From Botryotinia globosa (Eukaryota; Ascomycota; Leotiomycetes; Helotiales; Sclerotiniaceae): DNA of 64,000 nucleotides. Each line of letters begins with the position of its first letter. The stretch's first letter is position 1. A program made the translations under genes and the position numbers. Positions 25,595 through 37,051 of this stretch are shown here, piece by piece. Under the pieces are notes generated by a model. It saw nothing but the letters and a program-made list of their open reading frames with translations. It was not told where the DNA came from and searched no databases. Location of the stretch: positions 434,001-498,000 of the forward strand of contig RCSZ01000013.1 of the NCBI GenBank assembly GCA_014898425.1. Direction: 5' to 3'.

Positions 25595-26329
25595 CCAGAT
25601 CCCATCCCAAATCCCCATTACAAGCGCACAAATCAAAATTTTACTGTTCCATCTCTTTTCAATATAATCATCATCATCATCATCATCAATCATATTTCTC
25701 AAGATATAATAGATAGATAGATAGATAGAAAGAAATAAAACTAGATTTTGATTGGAGGTTTAGAAGGTGAATCTAAACATTAATCTCAAGTTGAATGGAA
25801 ACTGAGTGCTGCCCGTCTACCTAAGTAGGTAGGTATACATTGGGTTTGAAGTAAATGATGATGGGTGATAGTACACATGACATCATCCCGAGTAATATTC
25901 ACCATGTACGTAGAGGATTCTTGTGGTCTTGCGTTCATGTGTTCATATATTCATAGATGTTGAGTTAGGTTTAAGAAAAAGTTGGATATCAATCAAGAAC
26001 AAAAAGAGCATCTAGAGAATTCTAGGTAGATTGGCAATAATACAGACAATAAATCAAAGACAAATATCACAATGCACTCAGACAAGTTATTCATGTTCAT
26101 GTAATATTTTTATTTCCCTCAGCAATGAAATGCAATGTTACCAAGTACAGCGGCCATTTGCGATACCTATTTCCCCCAACCATCATCATTACGATCATCA
26201 GTTAAACCATTGAACCCATCACCCCAATAGTATTTCCATCAATGAATTAGAAGTCCCATATCAATAAGCTAGCTCCTTGTATGTTGTAAAGTGAAGCGGA
26301 GAAAGAAATTAATCAATTCATTCCCTCAT

Positions 26330-27021
26330 TTACAAAGCAGCAGCAAAGATGGCGGCACCACCAAAGAGAGCAGCAGCTCCCATAGCACCAGTTTGAATAG
26401 CAGCTCCACCAGTAGAAGTAGAGGTGACAGTTTCACCAGCAGAGTTGGTCGTGGTAACAACTGAACCAGCAGAGGTAGCACGGCTACTGGCAGAAGAGGA
26501 CAAAGAGGAAGTCTTGGAGCTCAAGCTGGATGCAAGAGAGCTGGAGACCGATGCGAGAGAAGAGGAAGCAGAGGAGGCGGCCGAGCCAGTGAGAGTTGCT
26601 GCGGAAGATTGAGCAGCCGAGAGAGAAGATTCAGCTGAAGCTTGAGCAGAGTTGATGGAAGATTCGGCAGAGGAGACGACGGAGGAGAGAGAGGAGGAGA
26701 CGGAAGAGAGAGTAGATGAGAGACCAGATGCGAGGGAAGCAGAGGACTCGGAAACGGAAGAGGCGGAAGAGGCAGATGTCACGGCTGCACTCGATGCGGA
26801 ATCAGTGGCGGAGCTGAGAAGAGTTCCAGCGCTGGCGGTAGCCTCTGAGAGAATGGAGTCAACGGTGGATTGACCCTACGATATTACGTTAGTATCTCGC
26901 TGTACATGTGTATATTGTCGATTTGATCTAGAGACCCATCGATCTATATCCCAAGAAGAAAGTCCCAACATACCATAACGGCACCGGCCAAAGCCAAAAC
27001 GACAATGTTCTTGAATTGCAT
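26330..27021 (-). CDS. Ser/Ala-rich secreted GPI-anchored cell-wall protein
   Basis: Two exons, 27021-26974 and 26875-26330, give 197 residues. The first exon encodes only the signal peptide start (MQFKNIVVLALAGAVM); the second begins GQSTVD. The 98-nt intron has a GTATGT donor and a CGTAG acceptor. The mature part is almost entirely Ser, Ala, Thr and Val, with a heptad-like hydrophobic pattern of alternating ASS and L/V residues, so a long amphipathic helix or heavy O-glycosylation is possible. The C terminus (TSTGGAAIQTGAMGAAALFGGAAIFAAAL) has small residues followed by a hydrophobic tail typical of GPI attachment. I infer a cell-wall or surface structural protein. Low complexity prevents assignment to a named family. 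Long CT-rich leader and repeats lie upstream. Confidence 0.8.
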
Positions 27022-27655
27022 ATTTGCGGTTGATTGAATCAAACTTGTTTGTTTTTGAAGAGGTATTGGGTATCTAATGAAGAAAGGAATAAAAGACTTT
27101 TTGGGTATCGAGTTGAACTGAAAAGTGGTGAGAGTGTGTAAGAGATTTAGATGTAAAGAAGAAGAAGAAGAAGAAGGAAAGGTTTATCAACAAACAGAGA
27201 GCCGAATTCTTATATAGCCCTTCCACCAACAGCACAAACGACCTTTCCATGTATGTGTGTATGTATGTGTGTATGTGTGTATACCAAGGTCTTCTACCTA
27301 GGTAGGCACTTCCACTTCCACTAGGTCATACTAGCCTCATCATTACTTCCAACCTTGGAACCTTCCAAGTTTCCAGGTTGTTAATAATAGTATATGAGTG
27401 GCTTAGGCGCCCCACTTTTCCAGCTTTCTGGTCGTTTTGGATTATTGTTGATTGGTTTGTGGAATTCCATGGAAGAGGAATTAGGTAGGTACGTGCTACG
27501 TGCTAGGTACCTAGGTATGATTTAACATTCACGTCATTGCCGTGCCAGACTAACTTTTGTGGGTACTGTGGATACTGTGGGTATTATGAGTATTGTGGGT
27601 ATTGTGGGTATTGTGGGTATTGACTAATCTCCTAGTTTCATGGCAGAGGCAAAGG

Positions 27656-27732
27656 GAGAGGCAGAGCGAGCAGAGCAAGCAGAGCAAGCAGAGCAAGCAG
27701 AGCAGAGCAGAGCAGAGCAGAGCAGAGCAGAG
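27656..27732. repeat. GAGCA-type minisatellite
   Basis: About 75 bases of AGCAGAGCA and GAGCA units. A less regular run of GTGGGTATT units lies just before it (about 27560-27620). Confidence 0.85.
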
Positions 27733-28082
27733 GCGAAAGAGAGTAGAGGAAATTGTTGATTTGACGAATTGAGTGAGGGTTGAGATGTGAAGCTAGTATA
27801 ATTTGTATAAAATTTGTATAAAATTTGCATAGCCCATAGTTTATATAATCAAAGCACGTTGTTCCATTTCTTTGACCACGGCATGGCGTGATTTAGTCGA
27901 AAAGCTATTTTGGTTTTGTAGAGACGGAGAGAGAAGTGTGCAGCAGTAGTATCTGAGGACGATGATAGGAAATTGAGGATTGATAATTGGTTACCTACAT
28001 ACCTACATACCTACCCACCGTTGTTCCTGCAGTGAAAACAGTCCAAATGGATAAATATGATGAAATAAATTACAGAGACAAT

Positions 28083-28392
28083 CCACTTGGTTCAATTCCT
28101 CTGACAACCATCATCATAATATATCATAACATAATACAACATCACATAACTATATTATATTATATCATAATATAACACCACATTATATAACCACATTATA
28201 TTATAACATAACATCACACAACATCATATAACCACATCATATTATATCATAACATCACACAATATCATATAACCACATTATATTATATCATAATATAACA
28301 CCACATTATATAACCACATCATATTATATCATAACATCACACAACATCATATAACCACATCATGTCATATCATAACATCACACAACATCATA
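28083..28392. repeat. AT-rich tandem repeat, unit about 41 bp
   Basis: Several diverged copies of a unit built on ATCATATAACCACATCAT followed by ATTATATCATAACATCACAC. Differences between units are mainly C/T and A/T changes. Non-coding. Confidence 0.75.
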
Positions 28393-28527
28393 ACCCCCGA
28401 AATGCGATGTTCACGCGAATCGAGAAAAGTAATTTGCCATCTTTTCATGCTGGAATCCACTCCATCCGCTTTGGAATTGGAATGTCCTAGTCACCATGTA
28501 CCTGTTGTCTAGGGAGTAGTCAATACC

Positions 28528-28965
<438 letters not shown>

Positions 28966-29160
28966 GCAAACCCTCTACAACAAAACAGTACAAACTGCCG
29001 TTATACCAAACGCACACTTTCCACACTCCCTTGCCGGTGAAACCAACCAATCCATCCCCAGTATCTCCTCTCGTTTTATGTAACGAGATGACATCCCTAC
29101 TGCACATCATTTCTTGGCGCGGTTTGAAGGTTGCTGAGCCTGCACTTGCATGTGCTCGTT

Positions 29161-29236
29161 TAATAGGTGTGTATTATTTATACATTATTTATACATTATT
29201 TATACATTATTTATATATTATTTATATATTATTTAC
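29161..29236. repeat. ATTATTTATACA-type tandem repeat
   Basis: About six 12-base units of ATTATTTATACA grading into ATTATTTATATA. Confidence 0.8.
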
Positions 29237-29694
29237 TCAAAACCAACATCAACATTTCTAAATCCTACCTACCTACCCACCTCTTAAAATCCCCCCTCCT
29301 TCAAATATCAAATCAATATTACATATATATACAAACACCCAAAGTCAACTTAAACTTAAACTTAAGAGTCCCTCCCTCCCTCCCTCCCGAGTCCCGAGCT
29401 CCCCTCCCCCCAGTCCATCCAACCGTGATCCCCGATCCCCGATCCCCGCACTTGGCATCTACCCTACATCCCGCTCGCACCCAGCCGCATTATCCATCCA
29501 CTCATCCTCCACCATAGCGTCATCATAATTCTTATTCATTATTCATTATTCATTATTCATTATTCATTACGGTATCCATTCATTTCACAACTACCTACCT
29601 ACCTACCTACCTAAATATCCTTACAAAACCCACAATCACAATTACACAAATCATCAATACTCCGATCAAAAATCAAAAATCATCTATCCCCAGG

Positions 29695-29788
29695 ATCTCA
29701 CCTGACATAATCTCACCTGACATAATCTCACCTGACATAATCTCACCTGACCTAATCTCACCTAATCTAATCTCACCTGATCTAATCC
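29695..29788. repeat. 15-bp tandem repeat (ATCTCACCTGACATA)
   Basis: About six units, the first four nearly identical and the last two decayed (CCTGAC to CCTAATC). Confidence 0.85.
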
Positions 29789-30746
29789 GATCCATAGGTA
29801 GGATAACAAGAACAAGAACAATATGGAAGAACAAACAAAAACAAAAACCTTGAAATCCATCCTCAAAATTCACTTCCAACTTGATTTTCTTGCCAAAACA
29901 ACACAAAACATCAGCATTGACATCAATCAACATTGGCATCCATTGGCATTGGCATCGGCATTGGCATCGGCATCGGCACTTAAATATCCGTTTAGCCGTC
30001 TTTTCCATCCCCATCCCCATCCCCATCCCCATCCTCAACCACAGCCACAGTCGCGAATCTCAAAACGCCACCTGCACCACCTCACCCACTTGAATAGCTG
30101 GAGGCCGGGGAACAGGACGAATAGGAGGAACCTGGAACCCGTCGACATTCAAGAACACCCAAATCACTCGAGCAAACCCTGGGAGAAGAGAGAAACATAC
30201 CCTACCTACCTACCCGGACCTACCTAGTAGGTACTTTGAAAACATTCATGTTCATATATTCAAGTATTTAAGATCATAAGCTCAGTATAGATTCAAAATA
30301 CAAAAGCTCTTCAATAACTTTCCTTATTTATATGTGAATGGAAATTCAAAGGTACTGATAGGTAATCTAATTTGATATCAAATAGTGAAAAGAGTCTTCA
30401 TTCTTGATCTCCTGCTCTGTTCATCCTGCTGTGCTGGAGTAATCGTAGGGTCGAGTGTATTCCTGATCTGTCAGATCCTCGGCAACTAGATGATCGCGGG
30501 AGGTAGGTGCATTCTATTGCCACCTGCCTCTTGGTAATGATCCAAGTAGCTCATGCCTGATGCGAATCCTTTCTTCCAAGATCAAATCGGGGAAAGTAAA
30601 TCCAAGAAAAGTTACATGAACATGTAACCAATTACTTAAGAGTTCATCGCCACCAAACCCTTGCTGGTTTCAACCCGTTTCAATCAAGTCCTCGAGAATC
30701 GAGAATATTCCATGATGGAATGTCTGTGAGACCATTGCAAATGACG

Positions 30747-30784
30747 CTCCGCTGGCCCTCCGGGAGCCACTGCCGTGGAGGCAG
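30747..30784. repeat. GC-rich element of the GCTCCGCTGG...GTGGAGG type, copy 1
   Basis: A block starting GCTCCGCTGG and ending CCACTGCCGTGGAGG, just past the stop codon of SIN1 on its downstream side. It has an extra internal palindrome (CTCCGGGAG). A related block lacking that insert lies in a PKA intron (41057-41082). Confidence 0.7.
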
Positions 30785-30818
30785 ACTATTGAGGTACAAT
30801 GTAATAAATAATGTTCAT

Positions 30819-33387
30819 TTAATTATTGGTTTGATATGGAGCAATTCCCTTCTTAATCTCATACACTATCTCCGCCGCTTCATCTGCACTTTTGGCTTCA
30901 AAATCATATCGTTTTTCTTCTCGTGATTTGTATACCACAAGCTGTATTAATATTGTTCATTAGTTTCGGATTGGAGGGCAGAGACGCTAGATTCTGTATA
31001 ACATACCTTGAAATTGGTCGGGTGTCTTCGTGTTACTTTACAACCAACCACATTGCTAAAATGTACCGTGGTTGTTTTGCCTTGTCCTTCAAACATCGTC
31101 TTTCCTGTGGATGTTGGAAGAATATGTAGATATTCTCCATCAATCGCAATCACTCTTTCGTTCATTCCTACAAACCTCATTGGTTGTTTTCGCCATACTA
31201 TATACCTTCGATAGTTGGCACTTCCAAGTTCATCTTGTTTGACACTCTCTATGAGAGGATGTGGTACTAACATTTGAGTTCCCTTGCGAGCTTTGCGAGG
31301 ATCGGGTCGATCTACCGTTAATGAATTGGGTGTACTACTTGATGGCGAACCAGTCATCGTTAATGGTCCATCCGTAGCAAAACGTCGCCGATACAAATCT
31401 AGTTCTGATGAATTACCAATTGATCCTACTGTGCGATCAAGATAAACGACAGTCCCAGACCCGGTAAGTTTGAGAACGTGGCCTGCTTTGTCCAGTTGTC
31501 TCTTCTTACAAACCGTATCGAGGACATCAGCCAAGTAAGTATCGGTTGTGACTTCTAGAGCGACCATTTGTCCAGGTGTAGCATTTATCGAATGAATGTG
31601 AATACTCAATATCTTTTTAGTACCACCACCTCGAGAAGTAGGTTGAGTAAGAGCTGTTCCAATTGTAGGTGCATCTGCTAACGTGGAATTTTTTCGTAAT
31701 GCAGTCATAGTTGTAAGAAGAGGATTTTGATAAGGTTGGGTACCAAGAGGAAATGAAGTATTAGCTTTGGGTGTATTGATAGGAGTAAAATCTTCTTCCG
31801 TTTCAGATGAGGCAACCGCCTCTTGTTCGAATTGAGGTGTAAGCCTCTGGTTCTCCTCAAACTGTTCATCGGTAGCTTCAACCAAAGCAAACTCGTCAAA
31901 AGTTTTGGAGTTCGATCTCGCTCTTGGCCCAGCTTTATTGTTGGCAAACGTAAATGATGTAACTGGCTTGAGACGATCAAGAGGTGGAAAGTCGGTGTCC
32001 ACTTCCCCATCATCGACCATCCTTAAGATCCATCGATTGACATTCAATTTCTCAGGGGCTATGGTAGGTTCCAATTTTTCCTCAAAATACCTCCATAGAC
32101 TCAAACCGATCAAATCAGTAATGACCACTGGTCGATTATGTGATTCATCTTCATGAACAGTTCTTCGAATCAAAACTTCGTAGGGCTTCTTCGTTGAAGT
32201 AGCAAATGGTGCCAATATACGAATATTGATAGGGTTCGGATCACCTTGTCCAGAGAGAGATGCAAAATTTTCAAATGGCATATTAGCTTTCGTTCGCTTA
32301 GCCGTAATCATTGCTGTCAACAAACTCTTAGGTTGTATCATACTAATTGGACGAGGAGGTGGTAGAGCTTGAAGTACTGGGGGGGCTGGCTTTGATCTTT
32401 TCGTTGGTGATCGTATAAGATCTCGAGGTATAGTATTACCGATATGTTCTGGGGCTGCAGTTATCGGTCCATCAACACTATCTAATATGGATGCACTGTC
32501 GATACTACCACCAAACGTGGAAGACATATCCGATCCCGAGTCTTCCTCCTCCTCCTCCTCCTCCTCTTCTAAAAGATCACTGACTTGTCTCTTCACACCT
32601 ACATCAGGGTCCGACGGACGTGTTCGAACCGTTCTACCGGCTCTCGCAGCATTTCTGTTCGATTCTCTCTGTCTTTGAAAAGCAGATGCATCAAACTCAT
32701 TATCAGATGACATTTCACTACTCGTAACAGTGTCCCTTCTTGCTCTTTCCTTCACAACTTCCACAGCAGACTGAGAACCTCTTCTTATGCCAGGGCCCGG
32801 AGTGCGTGAAGGAGAACTCGCAGTAGTAGATTGTCGAAGATTGGATCCACGAATAGGAGAAGAACCAGAACGATTTCGTATGGGCATTTTAGAGAATTTG
32901 ATTTGTTGTGCTGCCCTTTGGTCTCCATCATCATCACTATCATCACTCAAATCACTACTATCTTCCTCCTCCATTTGTTCTCGTCTGCGCCTCCTTTTGG
33001 TAGCGATTCCAGGTCCAACAGTATCCCCTGCCCCTCCTGTGAGCAAACCTCCTTCGTCAACTTCATCCTCAAGACCTGAAGGTGCCAGACCAGCTGATCT
33101 AGGTGGTGCTTGGAAATATTCCGATGCGATGGCGGTAGGTATTGGTGGGGAATGAGTTCGTTTTATATTTGCGGCATTCGTGCGCCATCCAGCAGCTTTG
33201 AATCCGGGAGTGTTTAGGAATCCATCGTTGATTGTTATGAGCCTTTCACCAACACCATCCGCGATTGTATTTAAATAATTTGATCTCAATTGATAAGAGA
33301 CGAGACTGTGTAACGCGTCAGTTAGATTAAGGAAGTGGGATGGTTGGGAATTTAGAAATCTTACTCTTCCACTTGAATGACCGACAT
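30819..33387 (-). CDS. sin1: TORC2 subunit Sin1 (Avo1/MAPKAP1 family)
   Basis: Three exons, 33387-33365, 33305-31007 and 30941-30819, give 814 residues. The tiny first exon encodes MSVIQVED; joining it yields the family N terminus (LVSYQLRSNYLNTI, DGVGERLI). After a long acidic, Ser-rich disordered region comes the CRIM domain at about 340-460 (NPINIRILAPFATSTKKPYE; LIGLSLWRYFEEKLEP; NRWILRMVDDGEVDTDFPPL), which recruits AGC-kinase substrates to TORC2. A Ras-binding-like ubiquitin fold follows at about 565-645, and a PH domain at about 690-814, whose last strand and helix are in exon 3 (KRYDFEAKSADEAAEIVYEI). The product is a core TORC2 component at the plasma membrane, linked to Ypk/Akt-type kinase activation. 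It diverges from the PRCC-domain gene across about 300 bases. Confidence 0.93.
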
Positions 33388-33687
33388 AGTAGAAAAATAA
33401 TGTAAACAATGTATAGAAACGATCACCGGCTCGTAAGTACGAAAGAATGGTAAGAAGGGTTAGAAGGTGTGATTGCTCAAGTCATTATCAAGCTTTCATA
33501 ATTGTATTCAACATGGTGGATGAAGTTGCGATACTATCAGTTTTCAGCCTTACAGTATCTGGGGTACACTAAAATTGGCGCCTGTGTGATTTTCATCAGG
33601 CTGTAATGACAGCCTTTTTCCTCAATTATCACAAATCACAAACTCCAAACCATTACAATCAAAATCATCAAAAAAAACACCGCAACA
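33388..33687. promoter_or_regulatory. Divergent promoter (sin1 / PRCC-domain gene)
   Basis: Only 300 bases separate the two start codons, so upstream control elements are probably shared. Pyrimidine-rich and CAAAC-type leader sequence lies close to the plus-strand start. Confidence 0.6.
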
Positions 33688-34881
33688 ATGGGACTGGTAG
33701 ATTATTCAGATTCGGAAGATTCAGACTCTCCAGAAGTTACTGCCCCAAAGCCATCAACATCAACATCCGCAACTGGTAAATCTACATTCCAAAAAGTTGT
33801 CGATAGATCAAATCCTGGCAAGATTCGAGTTTCATTACCACAAGCATCTTTGAAAGACGATACCAAAACCGATGAGCCTCCAACGAAGCGCGCAAAGACA
33901 GGTGGTGGAGCTTTCAGCGGATTTAATTCATTCTTGCCAGCTCCAAAGAGAACAGGACAATCTACGAGTGCGACGTTAGGTGGTGGAAATGGGGCGCGAA
34001 AGAGTGGTTTGGGAGCTGGAGTTAGTTTGAAGACTGGTGCAGCTCCTGCTTTTAGTAGAGAACCGGAACCGGTACAGGAGAGAGAATACACAACAGAAGA
34101 GCCTGCTGAAGAGGAAGAGGGAGCTAGTGGATCTGGATTGAATTTACCTCCTCCAAGCTCCTTGGTCGATGAACAGAAACCAGCAGATGAAGTCAAATTG
34201 GTCGGGAAACCATTAATGTTCAGACCATTATCCGTCGCGAGGAAGCCAGCAAAAAAGAAGCTCCAGAAGTCAAATTCAAATGCATCTACGCCTTCCACTT
34301 CTACTTCGACTCCACAAATTAGCACACCAGCCACTCCACAGAATACCGGGAAGGTAGCGCCAAAACCAAAAGTATCCTTATTCTCTCTAGAAGTAGAACC
34401 AGTCAACACTCCAAACACCACTTCCAACGGAGAATACACACCACTGCTCTACCAACCCACCCCTTCCAAAGAACCCATATACGAAGAGTACACCCCAACA
34501 ACCAATCACACCCTGCCCTTCGCTCCCACGCCCCCAGTAAATAACCACAATACCGAATCCCTCTCATCTATAGCCGACACACTCCATCTCTCCGCCGCCG
34601 AACGTCGTCAACTCTTCGGTCGTCAAAAAGGTGGTGGCTCCGGTCCACAGGCTGCAACAAAAATCATAAACTTCAACACAGATCAAGAATACGCACATAA
34701 TGAAGAACTCCGCGCAGCAGGCGAACAAGTTGTTCATAATCCTGTCAGAGCAATCGCGCCTGGTAAACATAGTTTGAAACAGTTGGTTGGAGCGGCGCAG
34801 AGTCAGAGGGAAGCATTGGAGGAGAGTTTTGCGACGGGTAGGAATAATAGAAAGGAAGCGGGGAGTAAATATGGGTGGTAG
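33688..34881 (+). CDS. PRCC-domain protein (mitotic checkpoint regulator MAD2B-interacting / splicing-associated)
   Basis: A single exon of 397 residues. The N terminus is acidic (MGLVDYSDSEDSDSPE), a common start in PRCC homologues. A short conserved segment near 70-100 (PPTKRAKTGGGAFSGFNSFL, PAPKR) is also typical. The middle is Pro/Ser/Thr-rich and disordered. The C-terminal PRCC region, about 320-397, is well kept: IINFNTDQEYAHNEELRAAG, then HNPVRAIAPGKHSLKQLV, ending in a basic tail. Human PRCC interacts with MAD2B and with splicing factors; fungal members are annotated from this domain. The likely site is the nucleus. No intron is needed. Confidence 0.88.
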   Translation: MGLVDYSDSEDSDSPEVTAPKPSTSTSATGKSTFQKVVDRSNPGKIRVSLPQASLKDDTKTDEPPTKRAKTGGGAFSGFNSFLPAPKRTGQSTSATLGGGNGARKSGLGAGVSLKTGAAPAFSREPEPVQEREYTTEEPAEEEEGASGSGLNLPPPSSLVDEQKPADEVKLVGKPLMFRPLSVARKPAKKKLQKSNSNASTPSTSTSTPQISTPATPQNTGKVAPKPKVSLFSLEVEPVNTPNTTSNGEYTPLLYQPTPSKEPIYEEYTPTTNHTLPFAPTPPVNNHNTESLSSIADTLHLSAAERRQLFGRQKGGGSGPQAATKIINFNTDQEYAHNEELRAAGEQVVHNPVRAIAPGKHSLKQLVGAAQSQREALEESFATGRNNRKEAGSKYGW

Positions 34882-35749
34882 ATTGAGGTCTGGATACTAG
34901 ATTGGTTACTAATGATGAGGAAGAGAGAAAAGGGGAAGAAGACGGAATGAAAATATGAAATGAGAAATGAGAAACAATTCGATACCCATATACACTATTC
35001 TCAAAACGTGTTGCATGATTTGTAATGTTGCACTGATATATCTGAAAGACCTCAAACCTTCTCTCCATCGTCTCCCTCATCTCGCGGTAAGTATCATGGC
35101 CGTGCAATGATAAGCGAGGAGGCCCCCTTATATTCCCGAAAGATGGGTATCAACTTGCTAACACTTTGAAGTAATCGAATCATCGATCGAACATCTTGCA
35201 AAGCAGAAGCTGGCAAGACTCCTGGCGATAGTAACGATCTTCTTCTATTGACGAATTCATTAACAGAGTAGTTGCCTAGCTATGGAAATAAGGGAGGACA
35301 TGTTGAAATCAGATGGAGCGCGCTGGTGGAGTTTGAAAGTTGGGCGTGGAATACTAATATAGAATCTATGGTGGGGATAGGATGAGAATTTTATTGTATT
35401 TGTTCTATTGTATTGTGATATATGTGTTGTGAATATATGCTACATAGCAAAGTTAGAGGGACACAGAGATAGAGAGAGGTCATGTACATAGTGAAGAGAG
35501 GAAGTAAATTGTAGTTAAGAATCGCAGTGTGAGTATGTAGAATCATTATATATATAATATATATAAAGATGCAGTAAATGTATATACAAATTCCATCATC
35601 TTCCCGTCCATTCATCCTAACACCTATCCCAGACGTAATAAAAAACCCTCCAAACCTTTCCCAATCACAGCTCTTGTTCTCGGGAAATATATACGCCATA
35701 ACCTGCAACCGTAACCCGTAATCCAAATATATAAAAACCACACCACGTT
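34882..35749. other. Convergent 3' intergenic region
   Basis: Between the PRCC-domain gene and the next minus-strand gene. It should contain both 3' UTRs. TATATA-type tracts are present near 35550. No gene is seen. Confidence 0.5.
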
Positions 35750-37051
35750 TTAACAATCCACTTGAATAAGAGTGAGTCTCCTCTCTCCTCTCATCAAATG
35801 CTCCCACTCCCCTCTCGTCCCCGGACTCACATCCTCCACGCGATTCGGGGTTCTATCACCCCTCAAGAACGGTCCCCGATCTTCTCTCTCCCCATTTCCG
35901 CTCTCCCTCTCCCAAACAGGACTTTCCCCATCCCTTCCCTTCGCGCTCTCACCCACCTCCACCAAATCCTCTTCCTCAGCACTAAAAGACGTCTTCAGCG
36001 AAAGCGACTTCCTCACTTCATCATTAAAAATCGCTCTTTCTCCTGCACTCCCCCCATAACCCTTCTTGTACCCTTCCTCAACATCACACAGCGCACTCAG
36101 CGAAATCCCCAACCACTCATACCCTTTCATGACCTCGCTCCTCCCGAGCTTCCCCCCCCGTACCAAAACCACGCGTCGCAACTCATCAATCGCAATACTC
36201 ATATCTTCCGCAGAGAGACTGCGCGAGTAGGTATGCAGCGCGCATCTAAAGGAATACAGATAATCGAGCGAGTAGAGCGATAATCCCGGCGCGGTGAACA
36301 CGACGCGATTTTGAGCCAGCGAGCGACGAATGAGATCTTGGGTTGCGGGATCGGAGATGGGGGAGGAGAGGGAGGAGGAGGAGAGCCAGTCGGATCCGAT
36401 GGAGGGGTATTTTCTCTCGGCGCGGGAGATGGTGGAGCGGAGGATGCGTTCGGCGCGGGGTGTGAGGCTGGTGGAATGCATGAGCGTGATGCCGTAGCGG
36501 TTGGGGGTATCGGGGGATACCCATTCTGCGGGTGGAGAAGAGGGAGGGGAAGGAGGGGAAATGGATGCGCGGATGTGGTGGGCCATGGTATCTTTGGGGG
36601 AAGAAGGAAGGCCGGAGTATTTTGTGCGGGAGAGATAGATGGTCGAGCTGGAGAGGGTAGATGCTGTGGTGGAGTTTGAGCGCTCCGAAAGAGAATTCGA
36701 GAAGATCGTGCTGGTGGGGCTTGAAGAACGAGAACTGACTGGAGAGGCTCCTCGACTCGAGAGTGAAATGTTGCGAACGTGAGATACGAGTGGAGCGCTA
36801 TTGTAAAGAAGTGTCGATGGGGATGTAGTGTGAGAATAGGAACCGGGTGCGGTTGTAGTTCTGGAGATAGCGGGACTTTGGATTTGATTATCTTTTTTGA
36901 CGACGATCAATGATAAGTGAAGTCTCTTTCGTACCAAACGTTTGGATACGTAATCGAGAGCTTCGAGTAATTCTGATGGTAGTTGCATTGGTTGGAGCAA
37001 CGATGTGCCCGCTTCCAATGGAGAGGAGATGTTATGCTTTGAGATGGGCAT
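35750..37051 (-). CDS. Conserved fungal protein of unknown function
   Basis: A single open frame of 433 residues. The N-terminal block (LPSELLEALDYVSKRLVRKR and LHLSLIVVKKD, about 23-52) and a second block near 150-330 look ordered: YGITLMHSTSLTPRAERIL, then a C-rich helical stretch with FTAPGLSLYSLDYLYSFRCA and SIAIDELRRVVLVRGGKL. Between them lies a Ser/Thr-rich linker. The C terminus (about 365-433) is charged and disordered. This order resembles a Pezizomycotina-wide family of uncharacterised proteins (possibly the one labelled DUF7582), but I cannot confirm that without a search. No signal peptide or membrane segment is present. An upstream small exon cannot be excluded. Unusually high GC in the middle compared with neighbours. 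Confidence 0.68.
   Translation of the reverse strand: MPISKHNISSPLEAGTSLLQPMQLPSELLEALDYVSKRLVRKRLHLSLIVVKKDNQIQSPAISRTTTAPGSYSHTTSPSTLLYNSAPLVSHVRNISLSSRGASPVSSRSSSPTSTIFSNSLSERSNSTTASTLSSSTIYLSRTKYSGLPSSPKDTMAHHIRASISPPSPPSSPPAEWVSPDTPNRYGITLMHSTSLTPRAERILRSTISRAERKYPSIGSDWLSSSSLSSPISDPATQDLIRRSLAQNRVVFTAPGLSLYSLDYLYSFRCALHTYSRSLSAEDMSIAIDELRRVVLVRGGKLGRSEVMKGYEWLGISLSALCDVEEGYKKGYGGSAGERAIFNDEVRKSLSLKTSFSAEEEDLVEVGESAKGRDGESPVWERESGNGEREDRGPFLRGDRTPNRVEDVSPGTRGEWEHLMRGERRLTLIQVDC

Larger units (their letters stand above)
24383..26329. other. Intergenic, pyrimidine-rich and repeat-rich
   Basis: No supportable gene. The plus strand is CT-rich between about 24.65 and 25.4 kb, which could be the leader of an unidentified transcript. 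It contains a GC-rich hairpin element and an ATCCAT-type microsatellite, listed separately. Confidence 0.45.

Noticed and set aside
25425..25702. Open frames of repeating Gly-Tyr and Met-Asp
   Set aside because: Translations of the CATATC microsatellite.
29823..30227. 134-residue plus-strand open frame with His-Pro repeats
   Set aside because: Built on CCCCAT and GGCATC tandem repeats; no family resemblance outside them.
33702..34439. 245-residue minus-strand open frame
   Set aside because: Lies antisense within the PRCC-domain gene, whose plus-strand protein shows a clear conserved domain.
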